The translations under genes and the position numbers were made by a program. From positions 1 through 11,379 of the forward strand of contig JAFGEH010000079.1 of NCBI GenBank assembly GCA_016931665.1: a DNA stretch of 11,379 nt, written 5' to 3'. Below the pieces are notes generated by a model. It was given only the letters and a program-made list of their open reading frames with translations, did not search any database and was not told the origin of the DNA. This document shows positions 7,078 through 11,379 of the stretch, piece after piece. How positions within the stretch are numbered: position 1 is the stretch's first letter; every line of letters begins with the position of its first letter. The DNA is from Candidatus Cloacimonadota bacterium (GTDB lineage: Bacteria; Cloacimonadota; Cloacimonadia; Cloacimonadales; TCS61).

Positions 7078-8412
7078 ATGTTACTTAACCTGCTCCATCA
7101 TGTCGCGCTGCTTATGATCATAGCATACATTTTTACCAGAACGAAGATTTACTACGATATCATCGAAAAAAAATTCACCTGCAGCAAGAAATTTTTTCTG
7201 ATCATCGTTTTCGGTCTGCTTTCGATCTATGGCACCATGAACGGCGTCAGGGTAGGAGATGCTGTTGCCAATATCCGTGATCTGGGGCCTGTTATAGCGG
7301 GATTTCTGGCCGGGCCGGTTGTAGGTATGGGAGCTGGTCTGATCGGAGCCAGCCATCGGTTTTACCTGGGCGGCAGTACTGCCCTGCCCTGTGCACTGGC
7401 TACCTTCCTGGCCGGATTGCTGGCGGGGCTGGTCTATCTGCTCCGGAAGGGCAGGTTCATAGGATTCTGGGGTGCTGTGCTGTTTATCCTCGGATTCGAG
7501 ATCTTTCATTGCCTGCTGGTAATTATAATCCTGGGTACAGCCCCCGAGATCATCAGCATCGTCCGCTCGGTAATTCTGCCGATGGCTCTGTCCAATTCCC
7601 TGGGTATGGCCATGTTCATATTCCTCTCACAAAATTTGATCCGGGAAAGAAAAAACGAGCAGCAGAAAGAGAAAATTGAAAGTGAATTGCAGGTAGCCCA
7701 CGATATCCAGATGGGAATAATTCCTAAGATGTTTCCTCCCTTTCCCCAGAGGAAAGAATTTGATATCTTCGCCTGGATTAAACCAGCCAAGCAGGTAGGA
7801 GGAGATTTCTATGATTTTTTCTTTCTCAATGAAGAACTTCTCTGCCTGGTGATTGCCGATGTCTCCGGCAAAGGGGTTCCGGCAGCACTGTTCATGGCTG
7901 TAACCAAAACCCTCATTAAATCCCGGGCAGCCGTGAACAATGATCCAGCCTCTATCCTGAGTGAAGTCAACCGGGACCTTTGTGAAGAGAATGATTCTGT
8001 AATGTTCGTCACCGTATTTCTGGCCATTCTGAATGTGAAGAATGGTGAACTTCTCTACAGTCCGGGAGGCCATAACTTGCCTTATCTGCTGGGAAATAAG
8101 GCTGTAAAACAGTTAAGGATGCACGGGGGAATTGCCCTGGGCGTACTGGAGGATGCGGAATTCAGTACCTGCAAAACTAAGCTGTTACCAGGAGATCTGC
8201 TCTTCCTTTATACCGATGGAGTTAACGAAGCTATGAATAAGAGTGGGGAGTTATTCGATTACCCACGGCTGGAAAAATTTCTGGGTATGAACCCTGATCT
8301 GACTCCCCGGGATTTGATCTTGGCTCTATCCGAATTACTGGTAGAATTTACCGGGACAGCAGAACAATCCGATGATATCACCATGCTTGCCCTGCAATAT
8401 TTGGGAGAGTGA
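7078..8412 (+). CDS. LytS-type 5TM receptor-SpoIIE/PP2C phosphatase
   Basis: The first ~185 of 444 residues are hydrophobic and match the 5TM receptor of the LytS/YhcK type (5TMR-LYT): NIRDLGPVIAGFLAGPVVGMGAGLIGASHR at about 65-94 and LGGSTALPCALATFLAGLLAGLVY at about 97-120, with further membrane segments near 132-152 and 163-184. A helical linker (186-212) joins it to a SpoIIE-family phosphatase domain (about 225-442). That domain keeps the catalytic aspartates in GGDFYD (Asp243), ADVSGKG (Asp261), YTDG (Asp380) and SDDIT (Asp433). The linker and catalytic domain closely match the preceding Cache phosphatase (QIPxMFPPFP-like block and SGKG-FMAVT-TLIK), so the two arose by duplication with sensor exchange. 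The start is 19 bases after the previous stop. An AAGG at 7064-7067 lies ten bases before the ATG. It likely acts on the same or a parallel STAS pool (inference). Confidence 0.92.
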   Translation: MLLNLLHHVALLMIIAYIFTRTKIYYDIIEKKFTCSKKFFLIIVFGLLSIYGTMNGVRVGDAVANIRDLGPVIAGFLAGPVVGMGAGLIGASHRFYLGGSTALPCALATFLAGLLAGLVYLLRKGRFIGFWGAVLFILGFEIFHCLLVIIILGTAPEIISIVRSVILPMALSNSLGMAMFIFLSQNLIRERKNEQQKEKIESELQVAHDIQMGIIPKMFPPFPQRKEFDIFAWIKPAKQVGGDFYDFFFLNEELLCLVIADVSGKGVPAALFMAVTKTLIKSRAAVNNDPASILSEVNRDLCEENDSVMFVTVFLAILNVKNGELLYSPGGHNLPYLLGNKAVKQLRMHGGIALGVLEDAEFSTCKTKLLPGDLLFLYTDGVNEAMNKSGELFDYPRLEKFLGMNPDLTPRDLILALSELLVEFTGTAEQSDDITMLALQYLGE

Positions 8413-8415
8413 ATT

Positions 8416-8826
8416 ATGTCTGAAGAAATTACCCTCGGCAACTCCTTGCCCGAAATCAGAAATGTAATGCAGCGCCTGGAAGAACTGGCGGAAAAATGGC
8501 ATCTGGATAACCGTATCCTGTTCGATATCAGCCTGAGCCTGGATGAACTTCTGACCAATATCATATCCTATGGTTATCAGGATGACACCGCTCATCAGAT
8601 CAGGATCGGAATCGAACTGAAAGCTGATCAGATCATCATCGTTCTGCAGGATGACGGCCGGGAATTCAATCCCCTGTCAGCAAAATCACCGGACTTTCGG
8701 ACCGGGCTGAATGAAAAACCGATCGGGGGTTTGGGAATTCATCTGGTGCGCAAAATGATGGATGGTGTCGATTATCGGAGAGAAGCTGGACTGAACATAT
8801 TAACATTGACAAAAAACCTTGATTAA
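8416..8826 (+). CDS. RsbW/SpoIIAB-like anti-sigma serine kinase (HATPase_c_2)
   Basis: This 136-residue single-domain protein has the usual length of SpoIIAB/RsbW kinases. Its N-box is SLDELLTNIISYGY with Glu44 and Asn48, its G1 box DDGREFNP at 79-86, and its G2 box GGLGIHLVRKMMD at 104-116. All ATP-binding elements are intact. It lies three bases after the phosphatase stop, with GGGAG at 8403-8407 nine bases from the ATG, and is immediately followed by the STAS gene. That is the classical phosphatase-kinase-antagonist order. The expected role is to phosphorylate the STAS protein on Ser55 and, when the STAS is phosphorylated, to bind another partner. In textbook systems that partner is a sigma factor, but none is encoded here. 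It differs from the kinase-like domain at 2673-4151 in having no GNAT part. Confidence 0.92.
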   Translation: MSEEITLGNSLPEIRNVMQRLEELAEKWHLDNRILFDISLSLDELLTNIISYGYQDDTAHQIRIGIELKADQIIIVLQDDGREFNPLSAKSPDFRTGLNEKPIGGLGIHLVRKMMDGVDYRREAGLNILTLTKNLD

Positions 8827-8859
8827 TCAATTTCTCAACCCGAAAAGATAATAAATTGA
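8819..8859. repeat. Palindrome and AT-rich inverted repeat at the kinase-STAS junction
   Basis: TTGATTAATCAA at 8819-8830 is a perfect 12-base palindrome spanning the kinase stop codon. Overlapping it, TCAATTT (8827-8833) is complementary to AAATTGA (8853-8859) with a 19-base loop, and this pairing ends four bases before the GGGAGGA ribosome binding site of the STAS gene. It may be an operator, an RNA element controlling the STAS gene or chance in an AT-rich gap. Confidence 0.3.
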
Positions 8860-8872
8860 ATTGGGAGGAATC

Positions 8873-9211
8873 ATGGAGATAAAGCAGCAACAGAAAAAAA
8901 ATGTTGAAATACTTTCTCTGGTCGGCAGACTGGATGCTAATACCGCAGGTATCCTGGAAAAGAAACTCATTCCCTTGTTCGACAGCTATTCCCGTGATGT
9001 GGTGATTGATTTTTCAGAATTGGACTACATCAGCAGCGCCGGGCTCAGAATATTACTTCTTGCTGCCAAAACTGCCAGAAATAAAGAAGGGAGTATTGTC
9101 CTCTGCAGTATGCAGGATTTTATCAGGGAAATATTCGAAATAGCTGGATTCATGCCGGTATTCAAAATCACAAATACCCTGGAAGAAGCACTTCAGGAAT
9201 TGGAAAAATAA
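8873..9211 (+). CDS. STAS-domain anti-sigma factor antagonist (RsbV/SpoIIAA-like)
   Basis: The product has 112 residues from an ATG at 8873. GGAGG at 8864-8868 sits four bases upstream, which decides this start over an in-frame TTG at 8861 that would put the ribosome binding site inside the gene. A single STAS domain fills the protein: VEILSLVGRLDANTAG near 11-26 and VVIDFSELDYISSAGLRILL near 43-62. Ser55 aligns with the phosphorylated Ser58 of SpoIIAA, while Ser54 takes the place of Asp57. It is the likely substrate of the neighbouring kinase and of one or both SpoIIE phosphatases. The 46-base gap before it is the largest in the cluster after the first gene and leaves room for its own promoter or RNA control. 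It is a close paralogue of the STAS domain at the left edge. Confidence 0.93.
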   Translation: MEIKQQQKKNVEILSLVGRLDANTAGILEKKLIPLFDSYSRDVVIDFSELDYISSAGLRILLLAAKTARNKEGSIVLCSMQDFIREIFEIAGFMPVFKITNTLEEALQELEK

Positions 9212-9234
9212 AAAGGCGGAATAATCCAGCCTTT
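9204..9234 (-). terminator. Rho-independent terminator in the convergent gap
   Basis: Read on the minus strand, AAAGGC pairs with GCCTTT (9234-9229 with 9217-9212), and TGGA/TCC extend the stem with one bulged base. A T-rich tract, TTTTT-A-TTTTT, follows at 9214-9204. This is a good terminator for the receiver-PAS gene, 46 bases past its stop. On the plus strand the same hairpin follows the STAS stop directly but is trailed by only TTTCC, so termination of the operon by this element is weaker. The T8 run at 9256-9263 is too far away to be part of it. Confidence 0.65.
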
Positions 9235-9279
9235 CCTGATGAGAAAATTGTACTCTTTTTTTTCCCCGGATAACCGCCA

Positions 9280-10341
9280 TTAACTGCTGGTCTGGTATAG
9301 CCATCCCTCCCGATATTTATCTTGAGTATTATTTTCTATCATGTTCAATAAATAGAGGTTACCTTCAAATATTTTTCCTTTTTGTGTCTTAAAGAATAAT
9401 CCCTGACTATGAAAGCTATCTTCTCCCTTGAATAATTTCAATATCTTTGCATATTCTTCAGGTTTTAACAGCAAATCCTGGATCCGCAGGTTGATGATAT
9501 CCTGGTAATGATCAAAATCAAACAGATTAATCATCACTGAATTCGCTTCCAGAATGACCGGATCTTCTCCGTAAGATAATCTGAAATTTCCCACCTGAGA
9601 CAATTTGAAAATCTCCTGCATAATATTATTTCTATGCCTGTGTTGAGTTGCCTGCCATCTGCTGGCGGTTTTATCCCGCATATTCAATAAAGTCCAGATA
9701 TTACCCTGCCAGTTGAATTCCTGGGCTGTTAATTCCAATTGCAGTAATCCCTTATCCCGATGTTGTATTTCCAGAACAGCAGTTTCCGCCTGCCAGGGAT
9801 AGGAGAATGTTTCACCCAGATAATCTTCCTTCCTGCCACCCAGGATCTCGATAACGGCCTGATTCACGAATCTCACACATCCGCTGTTATCAAGGATAAG
9901 GATCCCTTCTTCAATCTTGTCGGCCATCAGCTGAAAACGAAATTCAAGTTCAGAGTTTTTCTTCTCCATAATTTCCCGGTAAAAGGCAGATCGGATGGAT
10001 GTCAGCAATTCCCTCTCCTTAAATGGCTTTAAAATATAACGGAAAGGTTCATCGATCTCAGGTCTCCCTTTTAACTGATTAAGGGATAAAGCGCTTAAAA
10101 AAATCACTGGGACATGAAAGCTCTTTTCTATCTGGGCAGCTGATGCAAAGCCATCCATCTCTCCCTGCAGGATGATATCCATAATCACCAGATCAGGTTT
10201 ATGCTCTGCTACCAGCTGCAGGGCTTCAGTTCCGGAAACGGCAATGGCCGGAACAGCGAATTGATTTGCTTCCAGGGTTTGCCGGATATCCTCGGCAATG
10301 ATTTGTTCATCTTCCACGATTAGAATTTTTTTTCGTTCCAT
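9280..10341 (-). CDS. Response-regulator receiver with two C-terminal PAS-like domains
   Basis: The 353-residue product starts with an intact CheY-like receiver domain (about 4-120): acidic pair Glu10-Asp11, phospho-acceptor Asp55 in VIMDI, Ser83 in VIFLSA and Lys105 in ILKPF. Residues about 134-230 form a PAS domain (MADKIEEGILILDNSGCVRFVNQA). Residues about 246-345 look like a second PAS domain (FKLSQVGNFRLSYGEDPVILEANSVMINLF). There is no kinase, DNA-binding, GGDEF or phosphatase domain after the second PAS, so the output is unclear; it may act through protein contacts. AAGGCGG lies about seven bases upstream of the ATG. It converges on the partner-switch cluster and ends at the shared hairpin. 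Its upstream region carries an element also found before the divergent STAS gene, a hint that they are co-regulated (inference). Confidence 0.88.
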   Translation of the reverse strand: MERKKILIVEDEQIIAEDIRQTLEANQFAVPAIAVSGTEALQLVAEHKPDLVIMDIILQGEMDGFASAAQIEKSFHVPVIFLSALSLNQLKGRPEIDEPFRYILKPFKERELLTSIRSAFYREIMEKKNSELEFRFQLMADKIEEGILILDNSGCVRFVNQAVIEILGGRKEDYLGETFSYPWQAETAVLEIQHRDKGLLQLELTAQEFNWQGNIWTLLNMRDKTASRWQATQHRHRNNIMQEIFKLSQVGNFRLSYGEDPVILEANSVMINLFDFDHYQDIINLRIQDLLLKPEEYAKILKLFKGEDSFHSQGLFFKTQKGKIFEGNLYLLNMIENNTQDKYREGWLYQTSS

Positions 10342-10399
10342 CTCTGCCCGCCTTTGAAATTGTTAATTCTATTTCAGACTGAGGAATCAATTACTATTA

Positions 10400-10420
10400 T
10401 GTCAAGAACTGTTATCAGAA
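10400..10420 (-). promoter_or_regulatory. Candidate promoter/operator element upstream of the receiver-PAS gene
   Basis: On the minus strand TTCTGATAA, then CAG, then TTCTTGACA reads through 10420-10400. The TTGACA is a perfect -35 box, 64 bases from the start codon, but no convincing -10 box lies 16-18 bases downstream. Both 9-mers also occur at 888-905 with no spacer between them. This gap (10342-10476, 135 bases) otherwise holds only a G6 run at 10435-10440 and no clear terminator for the glycosidase gene. Confidence 0.35.
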
Positions 10421-10476
10421 CCTAAAAAATTTCAGGGGGGATGTATTTTGAATGAATTTAATAACTTCAGAGAAAT

Positions 10477-11379
10477 CTAGGGTTGAGATTCCAGAATCAG
10501 AAAGGAGTACGGCTGCAGGTTCAGCTGCAGAAACCCTTCCTGCACGGTGATCCCTGTATCTGTCCATAAATCTTTGTATGTTCCTGCTTTGACTTCTACC
10601 GGTAAATCAATCTGCTGGCCTGATTCGCCATTGTTGATCACGATCAGCAGGCCTTCATTTTGGAATTCACGGGTATAAGCGTAGAGCATTCCCACAGTCT
10701 TGACAGTACGGAAATTGCCTCTTCTCAAGCAGGAATGTGTTTTGCGCAGGTGGATCAGCTTTTTGTAAAATTCTCTGAGCTGGATCAGGTTGTCATCCTC
10801 AGCATAGAGCCAGTTGAAAGGCCGTCGGCAGTCCGGATCATGAGCGCCCGTCATACCGATTTCATCACCGTACCAGATATGGGGAACTCCTGTATAAGTC
10901 ATTTGAAACAGGACGGCCAACTGCAGGCGGGTTAGGTCTCCCCGGGCGATCTCCAGATAACGGTAAGTATCATGGCTGTCTATTAGGTTCATCATCACCT
11001 GAGTTGCCTGCACCGGATAATTCAGCAGTCCGGGCTTGAGTTCCCGGTCGAAGCTGGCAGCATCTCCCCGCCTGAGATTGAAGAATTTAATAACCGGGTC
11101 TTTGAAACAAGCATAATTCATCACGGCATCACAATATTTGCCATTGACCCATTCCCGGGCGTTATGCCAGATCTCACCAACGATATAGGCATCGGGCTTG
11201 AGGTTTTTAACTTTTTTCCGGAATAGTTCCCAGAACCAGAAGGGAACTTCATTTGGTACATCCAGACGGAAGCCGTCGATATCCATTTCCATCAGCCAGA
11301 ATTCCGCTGCCTCCAGAATATGGTTGACCACCGGCTGATTGGGTTCTGCCTCTTCGATCCTGTACACGGGATTCTCGAA
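10477..11379 (-). CDS. GH13 alpha-glucan hydrolase, cyclomaltodextrinase/neopullulanase type (5' end outside window)
   Basis: The frame is open from the right edge to a TAG at 10477-10479, giving the last 300 residues; a GTG at 11367 is internal, not the start. In fragment numbering the GH13 catalytic residues are visible: nucleophile Asp40 in DGFRLDVPNEV, acid/base Glu69 in IVGEIW, and transition-state stabiliser Asp137 in NLIDSHDTYR. The later block WYGDEIGMTGAHDPDCRRPFNW is typical of cyclomaltodextrinase, neopullulanase and maltogenic amylase (GH13_20-like). A C-terminal beta domain ends the protein (about 225-300). Family members are about 450-600 residues, so roughly the N-terminal half is missing. 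It should cleave alpha-1,4 (and sometimes alpha-1,6) bonds in maltodextrins or cyclodextrins. The visible part gives no evidence on secretion. Confidence 0.92.
   Translation of the reverse strand, partial: FENPVYRIEEAEPNQPVVNHILEAAEFWLMEMDIDGFRLDVPNEVPFWFWELFRKKVKNLKPDAYIVGEIWHNAREWVNGKYCDAVMNYACFKDPVIKFFNLRRGDAASFDRELKPGLLNYPVQATQVMMNLIDSHDTYRYLEIARGDLTRLQLAVLFQMTYTGVPHIWYGDEIGMTGAHDPDCRRPFNWLYAEDDNLIQLREFYKKLIHLRKTHSCLRRGNFRTVKTVGMLYAYTREFQNEGLLIVINNGESGQQIDLPVEVKAGTYKDLWTDTGITVQEGFLQLNLQPYSFLILESQP

Noticed and set aside
8861..8872. TTG start 12 bases upstream for the STAS gene
   Set aside because: It would place the GGGAGGA ribosome binding site inside the gene; the ATG at 8873 has ideal spacing.
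9241..9263. GAG/CTC hairpin followed by T8 as the operon terminator
   Set aside because: The stem is only three to four base pairs, so it is unlikely to terminate on its own.
9760..10032. Plus-strand 90-codon frame
   Set aside because: Antisense to the receiver-PAS gene, which has intact motifs; no supporting signal.
10435..10548. Plus-strand short frame after a G6 run (ATG at 10452)
   Set aside because: About 32 codons, antisense to the tail of the GH13 gene, with no recognisable product.
1..11379. CRISPR arrays, tRNA or rRNA genes, insertion sequences, phage or toxin-antitoxin genes
   Set aside because: No repeat-spacer pattern, RNA gene, transposase, integrase or small toxin-like pair was seen on either strand.

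Overview
The window reads as a bacterial chromosome segment of roughly balanced base composition, densely coded, with strong AGGAGG-type ribosome binding sites. It carries a lipoprotein with a lipobox, a cleavable signal peptide and no mobile-element genes. The lipoprotein, the free periplasmic-type binding proteins and the absence of a gene for a cell-wall-anchored protein fit a Gram-negative-type envelope. I cannot name the phylum from the sequence. The mix of GPP34, LytS-type 5TM-SpoIIE phosphatase and HATPase-GNAT genes suggests an environmental or deep-branching lineage.

Layout. At the left edge (1-848, minus strand) is the start of a STAS-domain protein with a long C-terminal region I do not recognise. 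It is divergent, across a 156-base gap, from an eight-gene plus-strand cluster (1005-9211). In order the cluster encodes: an ABC_sub_bind-type lipoprotein; a GPP34 (Golgi phosphoprotein 3-like) protein; a HATPase-GNAT fusion protein; an NMT1/THI5-type binding protein; a Cache-HAMP-SpoIIE phosphatase; a LytS-type 5TM-SpoIIE phosphatase; a stand-alone RsbW-like HATPase; and a stand-alone STAS protein. Several junctions overlap (11, 4 and 11 bases) and most others are under 50 bases, so at least the first seven genes look like one operon. The cluster ends at a hairpin in a 68-base convergent gap. Beyond it, on the minus strand, are a receiver-PAS-PAS protein (9280-10341) and the C-terminal half of a GH13 cyclomaltodextrinase/neopullulanase-type glycosidase (10477 to the right edge).

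How it may work. The cluster contains every part of a SpoIIAA/SpoIIAB/SpoIIE or RsbV/RsbW/RsbU type partner switch. There are two membrane sensor phosphatases, two HATPase (kinase-like) proteins and two STAS proteins, each STAS with its phospho-acceptor serine at residue 55. No sigma factor, transporter permease or transport ATPase gene is present. The two binding proteins are therefore likely to be ligand sensors feeding the two phosphatases (inference). The most unusual members are the GPP34 protein and the HATPase-GNAT fusion, which sit between the sensors and could be outputs or modifiers of the switch (inference).
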